7,745 nt of DNA, taken from Bacteroidales bacterium. GTDB taxonomy: Bacteria > Bacteroidota > Bacteroidia > Bacteroidales > SM23-62. The notes below the pieces were generated by a model. That model saw only the letters and a program-made list of their open reading frames with translations, ran no database searches and was not told the DNA's origin. Location: contig JADHVS010000203.1 of the NCBI GenBank assembly GCA_016783865.1, forward strand, positions 1-7,745. The letters run 5' to 3'. The stretch's first letter is position 1. Each line of letters begins with the position of its first letter. A program made the translations under genes and the position numbers. Below, piece after piece: positions 1 to 6,319 of this stretch.

Positions 1-1
1 G

Positions 2-673
2 GACCTTGAATATGCGCATATGTTCACAGAAATTTATGGTCAGGATGCACTGGACGATGAATCCACCGCCTTTGCATATATGGCCGATGCCATTGCCGCT
101 TATGAAAGAACTGCTGAATTCCGTCCTTTCGATTCAAAGTACGATCATTTTTTAAGGGGAGAGGCAGATCTTAGCGAAAAGGAAATACGCGGAATGGGAT
201 TGTTTGTGTCTAAAAATAAGGGGAACTGTGCGGCCTGCCATCCAAGCACTCCATCCCTTGATGGCACACCTCCCCTGTTTACGGATTTTACCTATGACAA
301 CCTGGGAGTGCCAAAAAATCCGGAAAATCCGTTCTACTTATTACCTGCAGACCTAAACCCGGATGGTTTCGATTTTATTGACCTCGGGTTAGGAATAACG
401 GTGAATGACCCGGCCGAAAATGGAAAGTTCCGTGTGCCTACTTTGAGGAACATTGCCATTACACCCCCTTACCTGCATAATGGTGTCTTTAAATCCTTAT
501 TCGAAGTAGTGGCTTTTTACAACACCCGGGATATAGCACCCTGGCCCCCACCCGAAGTAGCTGAAAATGTGAATGATGAAGAACTCGGAGACCTGGGACT
601 CACGAACCAGGAAATGGAAGACATTGTTGCCTTTCTGCTTACCCTGACCGATGGATGGGAACCCGGGCCATAG
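2..673 (+). CDS. MauG / cytochrome c peroxidase-like di-haem protein, C-terminal part
   Basis: The frame is open to the left edge, so the N-terminus with signal peptide and first haem site is missing; about 223 codons are visible up to a TAG stop. Numbering from the Met at base 20, a helix reading ADAIAAYERT (22-31) is typical of the region before the second haem domain in this family. One haem c site, CAACH, lies at 70-74. It is followed by the family segments FTDFTYDNLGVP (87-98) and FRVPTLRNIAITPPYLHNG (137-155). Known family members are periplasmic, use two c-type haems, and either reduce hydrogen peroxide or oxidise a protein partner, as MauG does. In the usual distal-ligand region the sequence reads Tyr-Leu-His. 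The Tyr may be the counterpart of the MauG tyrosine ligand, but this is inferred by eye. The family call is firm; the substrate is unknown, and no mau genes are visible nearby. Confidence 0.88.
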   Translation, partial: DLEYAHMFTEIYGQDALDDESTAFAYMADAIAAYERTAEFRPFDSKYDHFLRGEADLSEKEIRGMGLFVSKNKGNCAACHPSTPSLDGTPPLFTDFTYDNLGVPKNPENPFYLLPADLNPDGFDFIDLGLGITVNDPAENGKFRVPTLRNIAITPPYLHNGVFKSLFEVVAFYNTRDIAPWPPPEVAENVNDEELGDLGLTNQEMEDIVAFLLTLTDGWEPGP

Positions 674-735
674 GCACCGGATGACCCGATGGAAATACAC
701 TGTGAGAAACATTCCCTTTGTATTGTGTTGGATGT

Positions 736-743
736 TATTTTTG
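736..743 (+). promoter_or_regulatory. candidate Bacteroidota -7 promoter element
   Basis: TATTTTTG matches the Bacteroidota -7 consensus TAnnTTTG exactly. A TTTG lies upstream at 717-720, only 15 bases away, whereas about 19-20 is usual, so the -33 match is imperfect. It would give a leader of roughly 140 nt in front of the secreted-protein pair that starts at 889. The rest of the 674-888 gap shows no gene and no convincing terminator for the peroxidase gene. Confidence 0.3.
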
Positions 744-888
744 TCTAATTTTACCCTTCCTTCAGGCATAAGATTCCACTAATCTCATCTCTTGCATGAT
801 CACACTCTGATTGACTGGAATGTAGTACCCTCCGGAAGGATGCAGTGATGTTCTTTTTTCAATAAATATATTGTAAACTCAATTATCC

Positions 889-1650
889 ATGAAAAACAAC
901 CGAATTCTATTTGGCCTGGTGCTGATCCTGTTGTTCCTGGCAGGTCAGAATACCTATTCCCAGGGAATACTGAAAAAAATGAAGGAGGCTGCAAAAGAAG
1001 TTGTGAAGGAAGAGATCATAGGAGATGATAAGATCAAAGAAGAGCCCTCCAACGAGGAATCCTCCTCGTCGTCTTCCGTTTCCAATACCCGTGGTGGCGG
1101 TCTGACCACAACCCCACCCGACGTAATGGAAAACATTGCAGGAGCACAAACAGCGTTTCTGCAAAGCAACTATACCGATGCCAGGTTTTCTGTAAGGCAG
1201 GCTGTTTTAGGGATTGAGATGGAAATTGGACAAAAAATCCTGGAAGGCCTTCCCGAATCGGTCAAAGGTCTCGGGATGATCCCTGATGAAGACAAGGTGG
1301 AAAGCATGAGTATCGGTTTTACCGGGCTTACCATTGAGCGGGTGTACCGGACAGGTGATCAGCAATTGCGCGTAACCATTGGCAACGATGCCCTCATGCT
1401 CTCTGCGGTGAACATGTACCTGAGCAGCGGGGCCTACGAAACCGAAGAGAACCAGAAAAGGGTTACTTATAAGGGTGACCGGGGTATCCTGGAATACGAC
1501 GACTATTCAGGCTATACCCTGAGCGTGCCGTTCGGACAGTCATCCATCTTCGTTGTTAACGGCATCAACTTTGCAAGCGAAGAGGAGATCATGTCTGCCG
1601 CTGAGGAATTTGATATTGAAAAAATTAAAACGGAATTAGGAGAACAATGA
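889..1650 (+). CDS. secreted protein of unknown function, first of a tandem paralogous pair
   Basis: This 253-residue protein is not one I recognise. It starts with a Sec signal peptide (basic MKNNR, hydrophobic core about 6-19, likely cleavage near TYSQ at 22-25). A Lys/Glu-rich amphipathic stretch follows (about 27-52), then a low-complexity acidic/serine linker with six serines in a row (58-63) and a Gly/Thr/Pro-rich turn (69-77). The conserved part begins near 81. Two helices (about 83-120) resemble a tetratricopeptide-like pair, and a mixed domain runs to the C-terminus with the segments IGQKILEGLP (113-122), FTGLTIERVYR (144-154) and ENQKRV (187-192). The same segments recur in the next gene, whose ATG overlaps this stop codon, so the two products are likely made together. 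The location is inferred to be periplasmic or surface-exposed; there is no lipobox cysteine. No enzyme motif is seen. Confidence 0.85.
   Translation: MKNNRILFGLVLILLFLAGQNTYSQGILKKMKEAAKEVVKEEIIGDDKIKEEPSNEESSSSSSVSNTRGGGLTTTPPDVMENIAGAQTAFLQSNYTDARFSVRQAVLGIEMEIGQKILEGLPESVKGLGMIPDEDKVESMSIGFTGLTIERVYRTGDQQLRVTIGNDALMLSAVNMYLSSGAYETEENQKRVTYKGDRGILEYDDYSGYTLSVPFGQSSIFVVNGINFASEEEIMSAAEEFDIEKIKTELGEQ
1634..1650 (+). promoter_or_regulatory. Shine-Dalgarno and ATGA stop/start overlap coupling the two secreted-protein genes
   Basis: AGGAG sits about six bases before the ATG at 1647, and the upstream gene ends in the TGA of the same ATGA. This is a textbook arrangement for translational coupling. 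It stands out because most other starts in this window have AT-rich leaders without a recognisable Shine-Dalgarno sequence. Confidence 0.7.
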
Positions 1651-2249
1651 AAAAACTACTATTTGGTACTGTTGTATTGATTCTTTTCTCAGGAATTAAT
1701 TTGCTGGCCCAGGATGTACAGGCCAGGCTCGATGCAGCAAAATCGGCTTACCAGTCCGGCGACCTTGAAGGCGCCCGTTTTGAACTGCAGGAGGCGCTGA
1801 ACGAGATAAACCAGGTGATTGGCAAAGAGATCCTCTTACTGTTGCCTGCCGAAATGTCTGGCATGACAGTGGTAGAAGAAGGGGATAATGTAACCGGGAC
1901 CTCGGCTGGTTTCGCCGGCCTTTATGTCAACCGGGAATATTCGGATACAAATAAAAATGCATCTGTGGTAATCATAAGCGATTCCCCCATGCTTGCAGGT
2001 ATCAGCACAATGCTTGCCATGCCGGCTTTTATCGGCTCTGATGAAAACCATAAAAGAGTAAAAGTCAGCAATTACAAGGCACTGATGACAAAAAATACCG
2101 ATGATCAGGGAATCGCATCTTACGATATCCAGGTTCCTGTGAGCAATTTGCTCCTCACATTCAGTTGCACAGGTATACAGGACGAGGAGGACGTGATCAC
2201 CATGGCCAACACCATTCCGGTTGACCAGATCGTGAAACTTTCTCAATAA
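1647..2249 (+). CDS. secreted protein of unknown function, second of a tandem paralogous pair
   Basis: The 200-residue product has a short signal peptide (MKKLL, hydrophobic to about 20, likely cleavage after LLAQ at 19-22), so it is exported. The mature part begins directly with the helical pair (about 24-64) and lacks the Lys/Glu and Ser-rich spacer of its upstream neighbour. Collinear matches to the neighbour include IGKEILLLLP against IGQKILEGLP, FAGLYVNREY against FTGLTIERVY, and ENHKRV against ENQKRV, with the final Asp-Glu-rich helix also aligned. The pair therefore arose by duplication. Overall layout (helical pair, then a beta-rich domain with a DSPML segment at 112-116) recalls uncharacterised exported bacterial proteins; that is from memory and untested. 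One cysteine (174) and no catalytic motif are visible. The start at 1647 is backed by the AGGAG site and the ATGA overlap. Confidence 0.85.
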   Translation: MKKLLFGTVVLILFSGINLLAQDVQARLDAAKSAYQSGDLEGARFELQEALNEINQVIGKEILLLLPAEMSGMTVVEEGDNVTGTSAGFAGLYVNREYSDTNKNASVVIISDSPMLAGISTMLAMPAFIGSDENHKRVKVSNYKALMTKNTDDQGIASYDIQVPVSNLLLTFSCTGIQDEEDVITMANTIPVDQIVKLSQ

Positions 2250-2372
2250 AAGACCTGGGAGAGGATTCCATCACATAAGTATTCCTGGCTTGCCTGGCAT
2301 TCTTATCCACCTGGGACGACGATACCAACGTGTTTGACCGGATCCTGATCCCGAAATTAAACCTGCAGGTAG

Positions 2373-3980
2373 TTAAAACGCAAACCGCATTTTCACGCCG
2401 TCGATCTTCTCTTCGTATTCCATTACGGACGGCCAGGCCGGGGGGATCAATCCACGCTCCCATTCTGCGTACTTTGCAAGCATTTGTTCAACGACCTCTG
2501 GATACTTGTCTCCAAGGTCAAATTTTTCCTGCTTGTCGGTTTCCAGATCATACAGCATTAAAAAGTCATCACGGGTATTCACCATTAACTTCCACTTCCC
2601 GTGTCGCACGGTTTTATTGAAATCAGTTCGCCAGAACAGGTATTCATGTGGTGGTTGTTGCTCTTGTCCCGATAAAAAAGGAATGAGATCGACACCATCA
2701 ACCACTATATTCATGGGAATCGGAAGTTCGCAGGAAGAGTATGCCGTGGTAAAAATATCCATAAGGGAAACGGGTTGTTGATACTGCTTACCGGGATCCA
2801 GCTCGCCTTTCCATTTCATGATAAAGGGCACATTCAACCCCCCTTCAAAATGGGTGATCTTTCCGCCTTTCAAATCACCATTATCCGTGGCCCCCGTATA
2901 AGTCGCCCCGCCGTTGTCGCTGGCAAAAAAGATCAGGGTATTTTCTTCCAGGCCGGATTCTTTTACCTGGTCCAGGATCTCTCCCACCGCATCATCGAGC
3001 GCGGCAATCATTGCGTAATATACCTGCTTGTTTTTGTCTTCTGTATTAGCAAACCGATCCGCATAGGATGCAGGCGCCTGGAAAGGAGTATGGGGAGCGC
3101 TGAACGGGACATACAGAAAGAACGGATCGGATTCATTTTCCCGGATAAAGTGGCATGCCTCATCTGCAATCTTAAAGGTCAGGTATTCATCTTCTTCCAC
3201 CACTTCACCATTGTGAACAAGGGCACAGGGACCATTTCTTTTTTGCCTCCAGATATGCTTTTCCTGGAAAATCTTGTGCTTGTAATTCACCATATCCTTA
3301 TTGCTTTTCGGCGCATACAGGCTGAATGCCTCGTAAAATCCAAAGAATTCATCGATGTCTTTATTCTGTGGAAGGAAGGGTTCGTTGTATCCCAGGTGCC
3401 ACTTCCCGATACAACCGGTCCTGTAGCCTGCTGCATGCATTAACTCAAACAGGGAAACTTCTGACCCGGGCAAACCCTGTTTTCTCATCTCTTCTTCGGC
3501 AGGTGAATACCACGGCTCAATCAGGTACATCGGTCGTGTATTGATAAAATGCTTAAAAATGAAAAACTCAAATTTGTTCCTGGCATACCTTCCCATAATC
3601 TGACGTTCGTTCCCAAACCGCTGCTGGTACCTTCCGGTTAACAATCCGGCCCGGGAAGGATTACAAACTGAACTGGTGGAATAGGCCTCTGTGAAAACAA
3701 CACCTTCATCGGCCAGCCGGTTTATATTTGGTGTCTCAACACCTTTGCTGTCATATAAGGTGATATCATTCTTCCCAAGATCATCTGCCAGGATGATGAT
3801 GATGTTTGGTCCGTGGTGCTTGTCCTGCGAGGCTTCGATGCTATTCAAATAACTGACTTTCTCTGCAAGTGTGTTGGAATCCAGCAAAATAGGAGGATAA
3901 ACTGACTGCCCTGCGGTTTGAAAACAGAAAAGAGCAGAAAACAGGAATGGCATAAATGCAGTTGAAAATGCTAGCCTCAT
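2373..3980 (-). CDS. exported S1-family (formylglycine-dependent) sulfatase
   Basis: This 535-residue protein hydrolyses sulfate esters and is complete. A signal peptide covers about 1-24 (cleavage likely near TAGQ). The family core then appears in order: metal-binding Asp66-Asp67 in ILADDLG; the maturation motif CNPSR at 106-110, whose Cys106 would become formylglycine, followed by AGLLTG; GKWHLG with Lys193 and His195; SAPHTPF with His297; SDNGG with Asp355-Asn356; and GGKITHFEGG with Lys374. All residues expected of an active enzyme are present and the length is normal. The C-terminal domain (about 420-535) has the usual FWR and WKLM segments. The motif fits modification by either an anaerobic sulfatase-maturating enzyme or FGE; neither gene is in the window. 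The substrate cannot be told from sequence alone. A GH95 glycosidase about 2.3 kb away hints at a sulfated fucose- or galactose-containing glycan. It converges with the secreted pair and diverges from the reductase remnant. Confidence 0.95.
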   Translation of the reverse strand: MRLAFSTAFMPFLFSALFCFQTAGQSVYPPILLDSNTLAEKVSYLNSIEASQDKHHGPNIIIILADDLGKNDITLYDSKGVETPNINRLADEGVVFTEAYSTSSVCNPSRAGLLTGRYQQRFGNERQIMGRYARNKFEFFIFKHFINTRPMYLIEPWYSPAEEEMRKQGLPGSEVSLFELMHAAGYRTGCIGKWHLGYNEPFLPQNKDIDEFFGFYEAFSLYAPKSNKDMVNYKHKIFQEKHIWRQKRNGPCALVHNGEVVEEDEYLTFKIADEACHFIRENESDPFFLYVPFSAPHTPFQAPASYADRFANTEDKNKQVYYAMIAALDDAVGEILDQVKESGLEENTLIFFASDNGGATYTGATDNGDLKGGKITHFEGGLNVPFIMKWKGELDPGKQYQQPVSLMDIFTTAYSSCELPIPMNIVVDGVDLIPFLSGQEQQPPHEYLFWRTDFNKTVRHGKWKLMVNTRDDFLMLYDLETDKQEKFDLGDKYPEVVEQMLAKYAEWERGLIPPAWPSVMEYEEKIDGVKMRFAF

Positions 3981-4087
3981 GGTAAAAAATGGTTAACTAA
4001 TATCCCGCAATTAACAACTTTATATCTAAAATAATTCTTTATTGATACTTATGCTGAACATCTGCATGGTTTATTTTGCGAGTATCT

Positions 4088-4095
4088 TATTTTTG
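4088..4095 (+). promoter_or_regulatory. candidate Bacteroidota -7 promoter element for the reductase gene
   Basis: TATTTTTG fits TAnnTTTG perfectly and is identical to the copy at 736-743. It lies about 70 bases before the ATG at 4166, in the 185-bp divergent gap (3981-4165) between sulfatase and reductase. No TTTG is found at the usual -33 distance, so this is a half match. For the sulfatase side I see only a one-mismatch element on the minus strand (4015-4022, reading TAAAGTTG), too weak to list separately. Confidence 0.3.
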
Positions 4096-4165
4096 CGTGG
4101 CAATTTGATATCTGTTACAGGAGGAGTGATTGGATTGGGCTTCTCCTTTTTAATGTAAATATTTA

Positions 4166-4300
4166 ATGAAATACAGAGAGTTTGGTTCAACAGGATTTAA
4201 AGTATCTGCACTGGTTCTGGGATGTATGAGGCTCCCTACGGTCAGATTTATCCCGCAGCGTGTCGATACAAAAAAGTCATTCAGATTAATCAGAAATTGA
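4166..4300 (+). pseudogene. aldo/keto reductase, N-terminal remnant (44 codons)
   Basis: The ATG at 4166 opens a frame beginning MKYREFGSTGFKVSAL, followed by LGCMRLP and then VDTKKSFRLIR. This is the first beta-hairpin and first strand of ferredoxin-linked aldo/keto reductases, which usually continue into a second strand carrying the catalytic Asp and Tyr. Here a TGA stops it after residue 44, exactly where the palindromic repeat begins. The C-terminal part of the same gene reappears in another frame from about base 4428. Intact family members run to roughly 370-400 residues, so about 150 central residues are missing, including the catalytic tetrad (Asp, Tyr, Lys, His). The upstream leader is AT-rich without a Shine-Dalgarno site close to the ATG. 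The remnant cannot encode a reductase; a deletion with repeat insertion or an assembly collapse are the two explanations. Confidence 0.82.
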
Positions 4301-4427
4301 AGCTCCTCGCCGCAAGCGGCGAGGAATCTTCGATCCTTTATTATTATTTTTGCGCTCGCTAACCCCGCCGCAAGCAGCGGGGAAACGAGTTTCTGAGTTC
4401 GGCGAAGCCAATGCGCTCGCAGGATCC
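4301..4427. repeat. REP/MITE-like element with two GC-rich palindromes inside the reductase gene
   Basis: Two inverted repeats of the same design lie 37 bases apart. The first, 4304-4325, has perfect 10-bp arms around a central AA. The second, 4363-4382, has 9-bp arms around AA with one mismatch. Both share the core CCGCAAGC. Between them is an AT-rich spacer (4326-4362), and the nonamer TGCGCTCGC occurs twice (4351-4359 and 4412-4420), flanking the second palindrome. The GC-rich arms contrast with the AT-rich spacer and surroundings. There is no open reading frame for a transposase. The exact right boundary is not visible; reductase homology resumes near 4428. By analogy with repetitive extragenic palindromes and small non-autonomous elements, many copies would be expected elsewhere in the genome. 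Confidence 0.7.
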
Positions 4428-5045
4428 AAAAATATTGCAGTGGTGGCCATGGAGCCGGTGAAGGGAGGCCAGTTAGCCAATCCTCCCAAAGAAGCAAAAG
4501 AGGTGATGGCTCAGGCGAGAGTTCAGAGGAGCGCGGTAGACTGGGCCCTTCAATATTTGTGGAACCTTCCCGAAGTATCTGTTGTGCTCAGTGGTATGGG
4601 AAGCCAGAAAATGCTGGATGAGAACTGTGCGAGTGCTGAAAAATCAGGGATCAATTCATTAAATGAAGATGATCTGAATACCATCGATGAACTGGTCAAA
4701 ATATACAGGAAAAACATTATTGTGGATTGCACAGCCTGTAAATATTGTATGAATTGTCCTTATGGAGTCAATATCCCCCAGAATTTTGCCATCCTGAATA
4801 ATGTGTCATCTGAGAAAAGTATCATACGTAAATGGATGCAAAGAAGATCATACAGGAAACTGGTTGGCGATCCCGAAAAACTGAATAAGGAGAAAACAAA
4901 CGGGAATGCCCTGATCTGCACGGAATGTGGAGAATGTGTTGAGAAGTGTCCCCAGGAAATTAATATTCCTGAAGAATTAAAGAAAGTATACATGGTTTTA
5001 GTACAGAATAAAAAAATCAACGAAGTGCATCATATTTCAGAATAG
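4350..5045 (+). pseudogene. aldo/keto reductase C-terminal part with ferredoxin domain (gene fragment)
   Basis: An open frame of 231 codons can start at a TTG (4350) inside the repeat or at ATG 4449. Its first ~26 codons are translated repeat and not reductase. Homology starts near KNIAVVAMEPVKGGQLA (27-43), a late strand of the reductase barrel that packs by the cofactor site, and continues through LSGMGS (80-85), a late-barrel segment near the cofactor phosphate in relatives. A ferredoxin-like tail follows with CTACKYCMNCP (127-137) and CTECGECVEKCP (190-201), enough cysteines for iron-sulfur clusters. The tail is undamaged, which suggests the break is recent or an assembly artefact. In intact relatives the clusters are thought to pass electrons to or from the barrel. 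The front half (4166-4300) is in a different frame. If expressed, the product would be an iron-sulfur protein without reductase chemistry. Confidence 0.8.
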
Positions 5046-5103
5046 GCCTATTACTGTCCATTGTCGATGTAAAATAATTACTCTCCGTTGCCAGCCTGTA
5101 GGA

Positions 5104-5133
5104 TTGAATCTATATGCAGATTCTATATCTTTA
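5104..5133 (+). promoter_or_regulatory. possible promoter with internal dyad upstream of the metallophosphoesterase
   Basis: A TTG at 5104-5106 and TATCTTTA at 5126-5133 (one mismatch to TAnnTTTG) are 19 bases apart, the usual Bacteroidota spacing. Between and overlapping them is a 6-bp inverted repeat, GAATCT / AGATTC (5106-5111 and 5118-5123), which could be an operator. A start of transcription near 5140 would leave a leader of about 45 nt. Each element is short, so this could be chance. Confidence 0.28.
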
Positions 5134-5185
5134 CTACCATTACTATGGGATCACATCCAATCAACCTGGCTAATAAAAATAAATA

Positions 5186-6295
5186 TTGAGAACCCTTTTA
5201 CCTATTCTGTTTCTTTTAATAGCTCTTGGCATCCTTGCGGGGGCCAATATCTATTTGTCACGTCGTTTTTCCTGGTATTTTGAAATAGAAAACATCAAAA
5301 TCACTTACCTGGTCTTTGCTTTTCTGACAGTTTTTATGATTGGCGGTTTGATCGGTTTTTCAAATTCCAGGATCTTTTTGGGAAGTATGATATGCTCTGC
5401 TGCCGCCATCACCATGGGCTTATTGCTTTATCTCTTTTTATCCGTATTGCTTACAGATGTCATCCATCTTTTTGTGAAACTCCCGCTGAAGATCTTCGGC
5501 TTGTCTTTTATCATTCTCACTATTCTGGTTTCGCTGTATGGAATATGGAATTCCTTCCAAACCAAAGTCACCGAAATTCAAATCCCAATAAAAGGATTGC
5601 AAAGTGAGGTCAGGGCCATGCACATTTCCGATGTTCATATCGGGCATTTCAGGGGGAAGGCTTTCCTGCAGAAAATTGTTGACAAAACCAATCACCATAG
5701 ACCTGATGTAATATTCTTAACCGGCGATCTGTTTGATGGAAAAATAAGGCTGTCGCAGGAAAATATCTCCCCGTTGAAAAAAATAAAGGTCCCGGTATAT
5801 TTTGTAAACGGAAACCACGATGGTTATTCCGGAGTGGAAACCATTAAGGAATACCTGCGGAACATAAACGTACGTGTACTTGAAAATGAAATTGATCACT
5901 TTGGTGAATTACAGATAATCGGTCTTAATCACATGCGCTCCGATCCGGATAAGGCAGACATGCATGCAGCCCCCGGGGGACTAACCATCAGAGAAACATT
6001 GGCCAGTTTGAAAATCAACAAGGCAGAGCCAACCATCTTACTGCATCATAGTCCTGATGGAATTGAATATGCAGATCAATATGGCGTTGACCTCTACCTG
6101 GCAGGACACACCCATGCAGGGCAACTTTTCCCGATTATATACCTTAATGAACTATTATTTAAATTCAACAGGGGATTGCATCAATTTAACAACACAAGTA
6201 TCCTTGTCTCTCAGGGAGTGGGCACATTCGGCCCGCCTATGCGTATTGGAACAAAAAGTGAAATTATATTCATCCGATTAAAACCTGAGAGTTAA
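5186..6295 (+). CDS. membrane-anchored metallophosphoesterase (calcineurin-like, YkuE/YaeI type)
   Basis: The 369-residue product has four likely membrane helices (about 3-22, 38-57, 63-90 and 103-120) and then a catalytic domain. All metal-site motifs are present: SDVHIG with Asp149 and His151, TGDLFDG with Asp181, NGNHDG with Asn210 and His211, LLHHSPD with His287, and AGHTHAGQ with His308 and His310. A two-metal phosphoesterase is therefore expected to be active. Relatives act on phosphate esters at the membrane, some on lipid precursors such as UDP-diacylglucosamine, but the substrate here cannot be read from sequence. The TTG at 5186 is chosen because an in-frame TAA lies two codons upstream (5180-5182) and the next ATG would remove the first helix and most of the second. 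No Shine-Dalgarno sequence is seen. The glycosidase gene follows after 24 bp on the same strand, suggesting a shared transcript. Confidence 0.92.
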   Translation: MRTLLPILFLLIALGILAGANIYLSRRFSWYFEIENIKITYLVFAFLTVFMIGGLIGFSNSRIFLGSMICSAAAITMGLLLYLFLSVLLTDVIHLFVKLPLKIFGLSFIILTILVSLYGIWNSFQTKVTEIQIPIKGLQSEVRAMHISDVHIGHFRGKAFLQKIVDKTNHHRPDVIFLTGDLFDGKIRLSQENISPLKKIKVPVYFVNGNHDGYSGVETIKEYLRNINVRVLENEIDHFGELQIIGLNHMRSDPDKADMHAAPGGLTIRETLASLKINKAEPTILLHHSPDGIEYADQYGVDLYLAGHTHAGQLFPIIYLNELLFKFNRGLHQFNNTSILVSQGVGTFGPPMRIGTKSEIIFIRLKPES

Positions 6296-6319
6296 CATGA
6301 GAAAATTAATTACCTGACT

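Noticed and set aside
1836..2246. Minus-strand open frame of 136 codons opposite the second secreted protein
   Set aside because: His/Cys-rich translation typical of an antisense shadow; the plus-strand frame has a signal peptide, a Shine-Dalgarno site and a paralogue.
2361..2370. Perfect 10-bp palindrome ACCTGCAGGT just beyond the sulfatase stop
   Set aside because: With any real loop only three pairs remain and no T-run follows at the right place, so it does not look like a terminator; a palindrome of this size can occur by chance.
2775..3443. Long plus-strand open frame of 222 codons opposite the sulfatase
   Set aside because: It lies wholly within the antisense of a sulfatase with all family motifs, and its translation shows no domain or codon pattern of a real gene.
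4119..4151. AGGAG / CTCCT inverted repeat followed by a run of T before the reductase start
   Set aside because: Only five paired bases with a loop of about 20; too weak for a terminator or attenuator. A ten-codon frame from the GTG at 4126 is also too short to support.
4301..4385. The two hairpins as a CRISPR or rho-independent terminator pair
   Set aside because: Only two non-identical units with a spacer of different nature, no T-run after either stem, and the location is inside a gene.
4150..4497. Minus-strand frame of 115 codons across the palindromic element
   Set aside because: It crosses reductase remnants and the repeat, has no motif, and most of it mirrors recognisable plus-strand coding sequence.
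6298..6318. Six-codon frame between the metallophosphoesterase and GH95 genes as a leader peptide
   Set aside because: No run of a regulatory amino acid, no Shine-Dalgarno site and no attenuator hairpin; most likely chance.
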